The notes under the pieces are model-generated. The model was given only the letters and a program-made list of their open reading frames with translations. It ran no database searches and had not been told where the DNA came from. Positions 21,200-29,080 of a stretch of 64,000 nucleotides of DNA are shown here, in pieces. The translations under genes and the position numbers were made by a program. The number at the start of each line of letters is the position of its first letter. Positions within the stretch are counted from its first letter, which is position 1. The stretch comes from Aureispira sp. CCB-E (GTDB lineage Bacteria > Bacteroidota > Bacteroidia > Chitinophagales > Saprospiraceae): assembly GCF_031326345.1 (NCBI RefSeq), contig NZ_CP133671.1:3720001-3784000 (forward strand). Direction: 5' to 3'.

Positions 21200-24160
21200 A
21201 TGAAATTAGCAACTATGTTTTTTTCTGCAATTTTATTGGTGTCCTTTATTTGTGCTACTCAGGCACAGAGTGGGAAATACCAATATGAGACTGTAGAGGG
21301 AGATCCTTTAAAAACAAAAATTTATACCCTTAAAAATGGCTTGAAAGTGTACATGAGCGTTTATAAAGATGCTCCTAGAATCCAAACTTTTGTAGCTGTC
21401 AAAACAGGTTCTAGAAACGATCCTTCTGATGCGACTGGATTAGCACACTATTTGGAGCATATGATGTTCAAAGGGACGAGTAAAATAGCTTCTTTGGACT
21501 GGGAAAAAGAGAAGGTGTTGTTGAAGCAAATTTCTGATTTGTACGAAAAAAATAGAACTGCTGATGAGGCAGAGCGCAAGGCTAATTTAGAAAAAATTGA
21601 TGCCTTGTCTTATGAAGCAGCGAAGTATGTTGCTACCAATGAATACGACAAAATGGTTTCTTCTTTAGGGGCAAAAGGAACCAATGCTTACACTTGGTTG
21701 GATCAGACCGTATATGTTAATGATATTCCTTCTAATGCCCTAGGAAAATGGTTGGAACTAGAAGGCGAGCGTTTTAGTGAGTTGGTGTTGAGGTTGTTTC
21801 ATACAGAATTAGAGGCGGTATACGAAGAGTTTAATATTAGCCAAAACAATGCTTTTCGTAAAGTCAACAAAGCTTTGATGGAAAGCCTATATCCTAACCA
21901 TCCTTATGGTCAACAAACAACCATTGGAAAAGGAGAGCATTTGAAGCGCCCTTCGATGGAAAAGATTCATGAATATTTTGATACTTATTATGTGCCGAAT
22001 AATATGGCCATTATTTTGGCAGGGGATTTTAATCCAGATGATGTTATCCCAATGGTTGAAAAACATTTTGGAGATTATAAAAGCAAAGAAGTACCGAAGT
22101 GGACGAATCCTGCCCAACCAGAGTTTAAGGTGCCGGTAGAAAGAGACGTGTTTAGTAAAGAGAGCCCTACAGTGACAATGGCTTGGAGATTGGACGGTAT
22201 TGGTAGCCGTGAGGCTTTGGTTTGTGAATTGATGGATATGATTGTTGCTAATGGGAGTGCTGGTCTAATTGATTTAAACTTAGTCAAAACACAACGTACT
22301 GGAGCTAGAACATACTCTTACTTTAGTGGTGCATACGATTATAGTTTCTACTGTATGGCTGGGCAGCCTAAGACTGGACAGAGCTTAGAAGAAGTGCAAA
22401 AATTGTTGTTAGGTCAATTGGCAATGGTGAAAAAAGGAGCGTTTCCAGATTGGTTGATTGATGCTGTTATCAATGATAAGGAATATAGCGAAATCAAAAA
22501 AATGGAGTCCAACTATGGGCGTGCGGACAAAATGCTAAATGCGTTTTTGTACGATCAAGACTGGAAGGATATTGTGAATCATTATGATAAAATGCGCAAG
22601 TTAACCAAAGAAGATTTGGTGGCATTTGCTAATGAAAAGTTGAAGGATAGTCAATACGCTGTTATTTATAAGCGAGAGGGCAAGCCAAAAGATATTTATA
22701 CAGTAGAAAAACCTAAAATTACGCCTGTAGAAGTCAATAGAGAGGCTATCTCTGAATTCAAAAAAGAATGGGATAAGATAAATACCCCTGCTTTGCAACC
22801 AGTGTTTTTAGATTTTGACAAGCAAATTGTTACCACTAAATTGTCAAATGGCATTCAGCTAGATCATATTACCAACCCATACAATAAAACATTCTCTTTG
22901 AATTATATTGTGAATATGGGATCAGAGCATGATGAACTATTGCCAATAGCTATTAAGTATTTGCCATTTTTAGGAACTGATAAATATACTCCTGCTGAAG
23001 TGCAAGAAGAATTTTATAAACTAGGAGTTAGTTTTGATGTATTTGCTGCCAATGATGTTGCTTATGTTACGCTAACAGGTTTGGAAAGTTCTTTGGAAGA
23101 AGGGGTAGAATTGTTTGAGCACATTTTGGCGAATGCTAAAGGAAACGAAGAGGCATTAAAGAATATGATTGCTTCTATCAAGAAAAGCCGTGCAGATCAA
23201 AAGAAAGAGAAAGGAGCCATTTTGTACAATGGTATGTTGAATTATGCTAAATACGGTAAAAATTCTCCTTTGATGGATCGCTTATCGGAAAAGGCTTTAG
23301 ATGATATTGCTGCTAGTGAATTGATTGATAAAATTCATAACTTGACTTCTTATGAGCACGATGTTTTCTACTATGGTACCAAGACACCTGCCGAGGTTTC
23401 TAAAATCTTAGACACACATCACGAAGTTCCTGCAAAACTAAAACCAATTCCTGCTAAGAAAGAATATAAAGAATTGGATACGAATGAGGATAAAGTGATT
23501 TTTGTAAGCTTTCCTGATATGACACAAGCAGAGATTATGATGTTGTCAAAAGGAACAGATCATTTTGATTTGAATGAGTATGTAGACAGCCGTTTATACA
23601 ATCAATATTTTGGTAGTGGACTTTCCTCAATTGTATTTCAAGAAATCAGAGAATCTAGAGCGTTAGCGTATTCTGCATATGCTAGTAATACTACTCCGTA
23701 TAAAAAGGATGAACCACATTACTTTAGAGCATTTGTAGGAACTCAAGTCGATAAAATGGATCAAGCAATTCCTGCTATGAAAGAAATTGTTGAGGAAATG
23801 CCTGTTTCTGAAGGTTTGATGCAAGGTGCTGCAGAAGCATTAACTAAGAAAATTGAGTCAGAGCGCATTACCAAAAGCGGTATTTATTGGACGTATAGAA
23901 ACAATAAAAAGAAAGGCGTTGACCACGATATTCGTAAAGATGTTTATGATAAAGTTAGTGCATTGGCAAAAGATAAAGAAGCTGTAATTGCTGCTATCAA
24001 AAAGTTTCAAGAAGAAAAAATCAAGGGACGTAAATATACATACTTGGTCTTGGGAGATAAAGAAAAAGTAGATATGAAGTTCTTGGAATCTTTGGGAACA
24101 GTGGAAGAATTTACTATTGATGAAATTTTTGGAGATAGCGAAGCTACTAAAAAGCCATAA
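21200..24160 (+). CDS. M16 family zinc metallopeptidase (pitrilysin-like, fused two-half protein)
   Basis: A 986-residue secreted protease with a signal peptide ending TQAQ near residue 23. The inverted zinc motif is His 83, Glu 86 and His 87 in HYLEHMMFKGT, and the third ligand lies in HTELEAVYEEFNISQNN near residue 209. The distance between them is longer than usual because of a charged helical insertion (roughly residues 95-150). The second half (from about residue 530) repeats the fold without the zinc motif, as is normal for fused M16 proteins, and contains the FGSGLSSIVFQEIRESRALAYSAY block. It should degrade peptides in the periplasm. It is monocistronic and ends with a strong terminator. 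Confidence 0.92.
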   Translation: MKLATMFFSAILLVSFICATQAQSGKYQYETVEGDPLKTKIYTLKNGLKVYMSVYKDAPRIQTFVAVKTGSRNDPSDATGLAHYLEHMMFKGTSKIASLDWEKEKVLLKQISDLYEKNRTADEAERKANLEKIDALSYEAAKYVATNEYDKMVSSLGAKGTNAYTWLDQTVYVNDIPSNALGKWLELEGERFSELVLRLFHTELEAVYEEFNISQNNAFRKVNKALMESLYPNHPYGQQTTIGKGEHLKRPSMEKIHEYFDTYYVPNNMAIILAGDFNPDDVIPMVEKHFGDYKSKEVPKWTNPAQPEFKVPVERDVFSKESPTVTMAWRLDGIGSREALVCELMDMIVANGSAGLIDLNLVKTQRTGARTYSYFSGAYDYSFYCMAGQPKTGQSLEEVQKLLLGQLAMVKKGAFPDWLIDAVINDKEYSEIKKMESNYGRADKMLNAFLYDQDWKDIVNHYDKMRKLTKEDLVAFANEKLKDSQYAVIYKREGKPKDIYTVEKPKITPVEVNREAISEFKKEWDKINTPALQPVFLDFDKQIVTTKLSNGIQLDHITNPYNKTFSLNYIVNMGSEHDELLPIAIKYLPFLGTDKYTPAEVQEEFYKLGVSFDVFAANDVAYVTLTGLESSLEEGVELFEHILANAKGNEEALKNMIASIKKSRADQKKEKGAILYNGMLNYAKYGKNSPLMDRLSEKALDDIAASELIDKIHNLTSYEHDVFYYGTKTPAEVSKILDTHHEVPAKLKPIPAKKEYKELDTNEDKVIFVSFPDMTQAEIMMLSKGTDHFDLNEYVDSRLYNQYFGSGLSSIVFQEIRESRALAYSAYASNTTPYKKDEPHYFRAFVGTQVDKMDQAIPAMKEIVEEMPVSEGLMQGAAEALTKKIESERITKSGIYWTYRNNKKKGVDHDIRKDVYDKVSALAKDKEAVIAAIKKFQEEKIKGRKYTYLVLGDKEKVDMKFLESLGTVEEFTIDEIFGDSEATKKP

Positions 24161-24205
24161 GAGAAGAAGTTCATCGTGAAATTTTGAATTTCTAAACCAA
24201 TGATT

Positions 24206-24257
24206 AAAAGCCTCTTTTTAAGAGTTCCTAAGGGAATTTATTAAGAAGAGGCTTTTT
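24206..24257 (+). terminator. Rho-independent terminator
   Basis: AAAAGCCTCTTTTTAA pairs with TTAAGAAGAGGCTTTT across a 19-base loop and is followed by a T run. It ends the M16 peptidase gene. Confidence 0.8.
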
Positions 24258-24263
24258 TATGAC

Positions 24264-24410
24264 AATAGTTCGTTGAAAAACTTTATTAGTTTGATAATCA
24301 ATAAGTTGTAAGTTTGCCGTGTTTTGTGTTAAAGCTTTGATTATCAAACTAATATAAATGTGCTTTTTTATCTTTTTGGTAAAAAAGTAAAAAATCAACG
24401 AACTACTATT
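24264..24410 (+). repeat. Nested foldback repeat, copy B (short form)
   Basis: The shortest copy, 147 bp, and the best view of the bare core. The ends are AATAGTTCGTTGA and TCAACGAACTACTATT, complementary apart from three extra bases on the right. An inner perfect 17 bp inverted repeat, ATTAGTTTGATAATCAA and TTGATTATCAAACTAAT, encloses a 43-base centre. None of the GC-rich modules of the other copies is present, which shows that those are insertions or losses. Confidence 0.88.
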
Positions 24411-24419
24411 ATGAAGTAT

Positions 24420-24708
24420 TATTACAATAATACTCTGTTGTTTATTATTCGCTACGCTCATGAGATCGCAAGGCTAGTTCCCTCTGGTCATGAGCTTGGG
24501 CTTTTGTGCTACTGGCACAAGCCTACTCGGCAAGCTTAGTTTTTTAGTTTTTCTACGAACCCGTAGGCTCAGGAAGTAAAAACATAAAAAAAGCATCTTG
24601 CTGATAATCAACGAAAAAAAAAGCCCTCGTGTGGTAAATTAATACGATACTGCGTGAGCGCTTTGCTTTTAGTTTGCTGCGCTGCTACTGCGTGGTTTCA
24701 ACGGAGTA
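24420..24708 (-). repeat. Diverged, reverse-oriented foldback repeat (copy F)
   Basis: Read on the reverse strand, CGTTGAAACCACGCAGTAG (24702-24684) is the left end of the family, followed by GCAGCAAACTAAAAGCAAAG and, further on, ACTAAGCTTGCCGAG and CTCATGAGCGTAGCGAA modules. The core between them is altered and expanded. It sits right beside copy B in the opposite orientation. Confidence 0.6.
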
Positions 24709-24905
24709 ATGTTAGAAAGAAGACAGGAATAAAAAAAAGGTGGAAGTCATTAAATAGCCAATTATGATGACTTGCCACCTATAACCAAATAATACTCACC
24801 TGGAAGTATATTACTTGACAGGGTAAGGGTTGAATAGCTATGAATTGGGATTGTATGGTATGTTATTTTTATGAATTTTAATAGGACAATTGGCGTAGTT
24901 AAATA

Positions 24906-25697
24906 TTAGAGAACAATAGCTTGAAAAGTAGCAATATTAGCAATATTGCCTACAGCATCGTAAGCTCTCAGTTCAAAATCATAGGTGCCACTAACAAATG
25001 AACTTGGAATCGTATAATTTAAATTGTAGTTATAGGTATTGCTAACGGTATTGTCTAAACGAAGAGACTGAGCGGTTCCTTTATTGCCAGAAGGCGTAAA
25101 ATAAATCAATTCGAGTCGACCGTTTTCCAAATTATTATTATCCATCAAGGAACCTTGCACATTCAAGGTATTGCCTTTGTTGATGTTTATACTAGAACTA
25201 GTGGGTTGAGTTAAATGGAGCGTAGGAGGGATGGTATCGGTGCTATTTTGAATTTTTAATGTGTAAAAAATAGTTGGGGCTTGATTTCCTGCTTCGTCCA
25301 AAAGCAAAATAGAGCAATGGTAACTTCCCGCTGTTACATCATTAGGGACAGTAATACTTTTTGTAATGGAACTTGTTTGACCACTTAAATTGATTACTTC
25401 TTGCAAATTCCAGTCTACTGTGATAGGTCCTCTGTGACCATGGCAATCGAAATTATTATGAATATCAATTTTGTACTGAGAGAGTGCTTCATCATCCTCA
25501 AAAACAAAGTCGAATGTAATGGTTTCAGCACTTTTGACATAAATAACATTACTTTCCATAGAGCCACAAACTAATCCACTTACTGGATTTGGACTGATAT
25601 TTTGGATGTTGATAACAGGATTGGCGATGTCAATATTGGGTTCTGTGCAAGCCGAAAAAATAACACAAGCTCCTACCAATAAGTAAATGAATTTCAT
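24906..25697 (-). CDS. DUF4625-like lipoprotein
   Basis: From the ATG at 25697 the protein has 263 residues, starting MKFIYLLVGACVIFSACTEP, a clean lipoprotein signal with the lipid-bearing Cys in FSAC at residue 17. A start at 25748 would bury that signal. Two or three immunoglobulin-like beta-sandwich repeats follow, ending in YDFELRAYDAVGNIANIATF. The segment DIHNNFDCHGHRGP is rich in His and Cys and could bind a metal. The architecture matches DUF4625 lipoproteins of Bacteroidota, whose function is not known to me. It follows another lipoprotein gene by 72 bases and shares its operator-controlled promoter. Confidence 0.72.
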   Translation of the reverse strand: MKFIYLLVGACVIFSACTEPNIDIANPVINIQNISPNPVSGLVCGSMESNVIYVKSAETITFDFVFEDDEALSQYKIDIHNNFDCHGHRGPITVDWNLQEVINLSGQTSSITKSITVPNDVTAGSYHCSILLLDEAGNQAPTIFYTLKIQNSTDTIPPTLHLTQPTSSSININKGNTLNVQGSLMDNNNLENGRLELIYFTPSGNKGTAQSLRLDNTVSNTYNYNLNYTIPSSFVSGTYDFELRAYDAVGNIANIATFQAIVL

Positions 25698-25769
25698 AGT
25701 CAATTGTAATTTTAAATAGCTGAAAGCCAACAACAGCACGCCATACATGGAGTGCTGTTGTCAAATGTT

Positions 25770-26171
25770 TTAAATACTAAATGAGATACTTTCGGTTTCT
25801 TTTTCCGAACAATCGTGGTCTTCACAAGCTTCAATAGTCAAGGTGAATTTTTCACCAGCAGCGTAACTTGAAAGATCTACTACTTCATCGATTGTAGTGG
25901 ATTTGGTGTGCGAATGAACATCTAGTGGATTAAAAGGAGCGATAGAGTTGTTATTAGAATCTTTTAACGTAACCTCTACATCATGCAATTCAACATCAGC
26001 AGTCAAATTGATTTTTATAGCTGTCGTATTAGGAGTGCTGACAGTACCATTATTGGTAGGAGAAAGCACATCAATGGTAATGTGGTTGTGTACTTCTTCC
26101 TCTTTTTGTGTACAACTGATAAAGTTGAAAAGGATAATAATTAAAATAGATAGTTTAAATAACTTGTGCAT
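25770..26171 (-). CDS. Small lipoprotein, possible metal-binding
   Basis: A 133-residue lipoprotein; the signal ends in NFISC with Cys at residue 20. The mature part looks like one immunoglobulin-like sandwich: ITIDVLSPTNNGTVSTPN, INLTADVELHDVEVTLKD, LDVHSHTKSTTI and FTLTIEACEDHDCSE. The HNH, HSH and EDHDCSE groups give it several possible metal ligands. It is the first gene of a two-gene reverse-strand unit with the DUF4625-like gene. The promoter in front is flanked by two identical palindromes, so the pair is likely switched by a dedicated repressor, possibly a zinc-sensing Fur-family protein. The function itself is unassigned. Confidence 0.75.
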   Translation of the reverse strand: MHKLFKLSILIIILFNFISCTQKEEEVHNHITIDVLSPTNNGTVSTPNTTAIKINLTADVELHDVEVTLKDSNNNSIAPFNPLDVHSHTKSTTIDEVVDLSSYAAGEKFTLTIEACEDHDCSEKETESISFSI

Positions 26172-26207
26172 GATTAATAATTTTTTTTATTTAGTTTAAA
26201 GCTTAAA

Positions 26208-26220
26208 GCAACACTGTTGC
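26208..26220. promoter_or_regulatory. Palindromic operator at the start of transcription
   Basis: GCAACACTGTTGC is a perfect 6-1-6 palindrome placed just downstream of the -7 box of the lipoprotein operon. An identical copy lies 42 bp away, about four helical turns. Confidence 0.75.
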
Positions 26221-26222
26221 AA

Positions 26223-26253
26223 CAAAGGTAGAAGATTATTTTTATTAATGCAA
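26223..26253 (-). promoter_or_regulatory. Promoter of the lipoprotein pair
   Basis: On the reverse strand, TTG (26253-26251), a 20 bp spacer and TACCTTTG (26230-26223) match the Bacteroidota consensus exactly. The -33 TTG is part of the upstream palindrome, and transcription should begin inside the downstream one. Confidence 0.75.
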
Positions 26254-26262
26254 CACTGTTGC
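26250..26262. promoter_or_regulatory. Palindromic operator covering the -33 box
   Basis: A second exact GCAACACTGTTGC. It includes the -33 TTG of the lipoprotein promoter. A further half-site, TGTTGCAT, follows at 26269-26276. Confidence 0.75.
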
Positions 26263-26446
26263 GTTTTTTGTTGCATAAAAATTCCCTGAATTTATTTTAT
26301 CTCCATATTTGAACAAAAATCAGAGAACCATTCTTTGAGTTTTTAAAATATAAAATGCTAAATTCGCACGCCTAAACATTCTAGGTGCCCAATTATTTTG
26401 GGGATATTAATCATTGTATTGACTTAAATAAAAATTTATTCATTTT

Positions 26447-27391
26447 ATGAAAATTTTAAATTTGTTGGCTTTGTCTGTATTCCTATTGTCTTTGACAATG
26501 GTTTCTTGTACAAACGAAGGAAAAGAAGAAAGTAATAAGAACACTCCAGAATATAGCTTAGGATATGCTTATGGTGCTCAAATGGGAAAATCATTGAAGC
26601 AAGCAACTATGTTCACTGAAGACGAAAAAAATGTAGATCAATTTGTAGAGGGGATGAAAGAAGCTCTAAAGGGAGATTCGGCTACTGTTGCAAAAGCAAA
26701 AGAAGAAATGCAAGCACGCATGCAATCTCAAAAACCATCTGAAACACCAGAAGCAGGCGGTAAGATTGCTTACAATTTTGGTCTTACATCTGGTTTGGGA
26801 GATATGTCACAAAAAGTAGATATTCCAGCGTCTGCTTTCGATTTCCAAGGAGTAAAAGATGGTTATGTTGATGGATTGACAAAAGATTCATTGGAAATGA
26901 CTCAAACAGAAATGGATAGTGTTTTGAAAGCATTTTTAGAGCCTAAATTTACAGAGTATCAAAATATCATGAAAGCGGAAGCGGAAGCTAAAGCAGCTGT
27001 AGCTATTGAGGCTGGAGAAGCTTTCTTGGCTGCTAACAAAGAAAAAGAAGGTGTTATTACAACAGAATCTGGGTTGCAATACGAGGTTATCCAAGAGGGA
27101 ACAGGAGCTAAACCAACAGCTGCTGATAGAGTAAAAACACACTACCACGGTACGTTGATTGATGGGACTGTATTTGATAGTTCTGTAGAGCGTGGAGAGC
27201 CTGCTACATTTGGCGTTGGACAAGTAATTCCAGGGTGGCAAGAAGGTATTCCTTTGATGTCTGAGGGCGCAAAATATCGTTTTTACATTCCTCAAAACTT
27301 AGCTTACGGAATGCAAGCACCATCTCCAAAAATTCCAGCGGGTTCTGCTTTGATTTTTGATGTAGAGTTGATTGAGGTAAATCCTGAATAA
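26447..27391 (+). CDS. FKBP-type prolyl isomerase lipoprotein (cluster member 1)
   Basis: A 314-residue lipoprotein (lipobox ending MVSC, Cys 21) with an N-terminal FKBP dimerisation domain (about 35-190, starting YSLGYAYGAQMGKSLKQ) and one C-terminal FKBP domain (about 210-312). The domain carries the active-site sequence [20 protein letters not shown] and [23 protein letters not shown], with the Tyr, Phe-Asp and Trp positions of FKBPs. This is the FkpA/Mip arrangement: a dimer that isomerises Xaa-Pro bonds and chaperones exported proteins at the membrane. It is the first of five FKBP genes within 11 kb and is followed by its own terminator. Confidence 0.93.
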   Translation: MKILNLLALSVFLLSLTMVSCTNEGKEESNKNTPEYSLGYAYGAQMGKSLKQATMFTEDEKNVDQFVEGMKEALKGDSATVAKAKEEMQARMQSQKPSETPEAGGKIAYNFGLTSGLGDMSQKVDIPASAFDFQGVKDGYVDGLTKDSLEMTQTEMDSVLKAFLEPKFTEYQNIMKAEAEAKAAVAIEAGEAFLAANKEKEGVITTESGLQYEVIQEGTGAKPTAADRVKTHYHGTLIDGTVFDSSVERGEPATFGVGQVIPGWQEGIPLMSEGAKYRFYIPQNLAYGMQAPSPKIPAGSALIFDVELIEVNPE

Positions 27392-27467
27392 TTTGATTTT
27401 ATAGGTAAATGGTTAGATAAAAATAGCTCTAAAATATAGACTCATTTTTGATACTAACCAAAGAACA

Positions 27468-27504
27468 AAAAGGAAATCTTAGCTTGCTAAGGTTTCCTTT
27501 TTTT
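27468..27504 (+). terminator. Rho-independent terminator
   Basis: A 16 bp stem, AAAAGGAAATCTTAGC with GCTAAGGTTTCCTTTT (one G-T pair), a two-base loop as drawn and a T run. It ends the first FKBP gene. The rest of 27392-27816 is AT-rich with nothing recognised. Confidence 0.85.
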
Positions 27505-27816
27505 GATCTCTTTAGAGAACCCTTCCATTTATTTGATAATAATAAAGTAATTGAGGTTTTTTTTTCTAAAATTTAATTGCTATAAACTGTAAACTTCTGA
27601 ATAGGAACTAATCTGCTGTGTATGAGCATCTATAGGCTAGATCAATATACGTTTTGGTAATAATTTAGTGGGGAGCAGTTGTAAGAAATGGATAAAAATG
27701 GTGATATATAAAAAAAAATAATTCGGAAATTGATAAGTAGTTATTTTCATAAGCTAAAAACGGTTTTAGATTATAACTATTCATAATATATTATCAAACC
27801 AAATTAAAACCAAATT

Positions 27817-29076
27817 ATGCATTTTAAACAAATCATTGCCCCTTTGGCAATCTTTAGCGCCATGTCTTTTTCAGGCTATTCCCAAAATGTATTTCCTTCA
27901 AATGGACATGCTGGTATAGGAACAACTACTCCTAGCAGTCACTTAGAAATCAACGAACGAAGCAATCAAGCCGTGCAAATAATGTTGAGGAACACGAGTG
28001 CTTCTAATGGGGGATTCTTTATAGAGTTGCTGGATAATGACATCTCACTCAATCTGAAAGAAAAAGGTAACCTTCGATTTTTTACAAATGGCACGGAGTG
28101 GATGCGATTGAATGAGAAAGGCTTTGTAGGCATAGGAACCAATAGCCCAAACAATCCATTGAGTGTAGAAGGCAAAATAGAGTCTCTTAGAGGTGGTTTT
28201 GTATTTCCAGATGGAACGGTACAGACAACGGCAGCAGTTCACTCTAATATCTTTACTTCCTTGTATGCGACGGATTTTATTAAAGTAGGAAACAACTCTA
28301 TTTACATTGATGAAACGAACCTAGGAGGAGGGGCAACACCAGAGAATCACATTTATTCTTCGAATACTAGTGGCAATCTTTTTATCAACTGTGCTGATCC
28401 AAGTTTTGTAAATCCAGGAAGCCCAACAGCCAATACTATTTTTCATTTTAATGGTAATAAGGGAGGAGTAGGAATCGCAACAGATGTATTGGATCAATAT
28501 GTGAAACTTCATGTCGCAGATGGATTTGCTTTGTTTGATGGAGATCAAGCCTCTGTACTTTTTGACAAGCATTCTTCTTCGGTATATGGTCAATATGGGA
28601 TTGAGTATCTTTCAACCAACGAGACGGGATCTTTAGGAGGGTTAAATTTTTGGAAACCCTTTGGTTCAAATGCTGGTCTAAAGAACTATCAGATGTTTAT
28701 TAGTGATGGAGGACAAGTAGGGATTGGTGTCAATCCGTCTGAATTTGTTCCTGGATATAAATTATTTGTAGATGATGGAATCTTGTGCGAACAAGTAAAA
28801 GTGGCATTAAGAAGCACAGCTGATTGGGCAGATTTTGTGTTTGACATAGATTATGAGTTAAAACCTTTAAAAGAGGTTAAGGAGTTTATTGAAGAGAACA
28901 AACATTTGCCAGACGTGCCAAGTGCTTCGGATGTTGTGAAAAATGGGATTAATATGGCTGAAATGGATGCCACCTTACTCCAAAAAATTGAGGAACTAAC
29001 GCTCTACACAATCAAACAACAAGAGTTGATTGAGGAAATGCAAAAAGAAATCGAACGTTTAAAATCTAAACAATAA
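27817..29076 (+). CDS. Exported surface protein with Bacteroidota tail/stalk C-terminus
   Basis: A 419-residue protein with a signal peptide ending GYSQ. The body contains short fibre-like units: NGHAGIGTTTPSSHLEI, EWMRLNEKGFVGIGTNSPNNPLSVEGKIE and GGFVFPDGTVQTTAA. These recur in long trimeric or tail-fibre-like proteins of the phylum. The last 80 residues (LKPLKEVKEFIEENKHLPDVPSASDV and MDATLLQKIEELTLYTIKQQELIEE) are a conserved C-terminal block ending in a coiled coil, reminiscent of intramolecular chaperone domains of tail fibres. No T9SS domain is visible. It precedes the next gene, a T9SS protein, by only four bases, so the two are surely co-expressed and may act together on the surface. 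Confidence 0.8.
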   Translation: MHFKQIIAPLAIFSAMSFSGYSQNVFPSNGHAGIGTTTPSSHLEINERSNQAVQIMLRNTSASNGGFFIELLDNDISLNLKEKGNLRFFTNGTEWMRLNEKGFVGIGTNSPNNPLSVEGKIESLRGGFVFPDGTVQTTAAVHSNIFTSLYATDFIKVGNNSIYIDETNLGGGATPENHIYSSNTSGNLFINCADPSFVNPGSPTANTIFHFNGNKGGVGIATDVLDQYVKLHVADGFALFDGDQASVLFDKHSSSVYGQYGIEYLSTNETGSLGGLNFWKPFGSNAGLKNYQMFISDGGQVGIGVNPSEFVPGYKLFVDDGILCEQVKVALRSTADWADFVFDIDYELKPLKEVKEFIEENKHLPDVPSASDVVKNGINMAEMDATLLQKIEELTLYTIKQQELIEEMQKEIERLKSKQ

Positions 29077-29080
29077 ACCA

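Noticed and set aside
24228-24461. 77-codon reverse frame near repeat copy B
   Set aside because: It lies across a terminator and a foldback repeat, so it is a by-product of non-coding structure.
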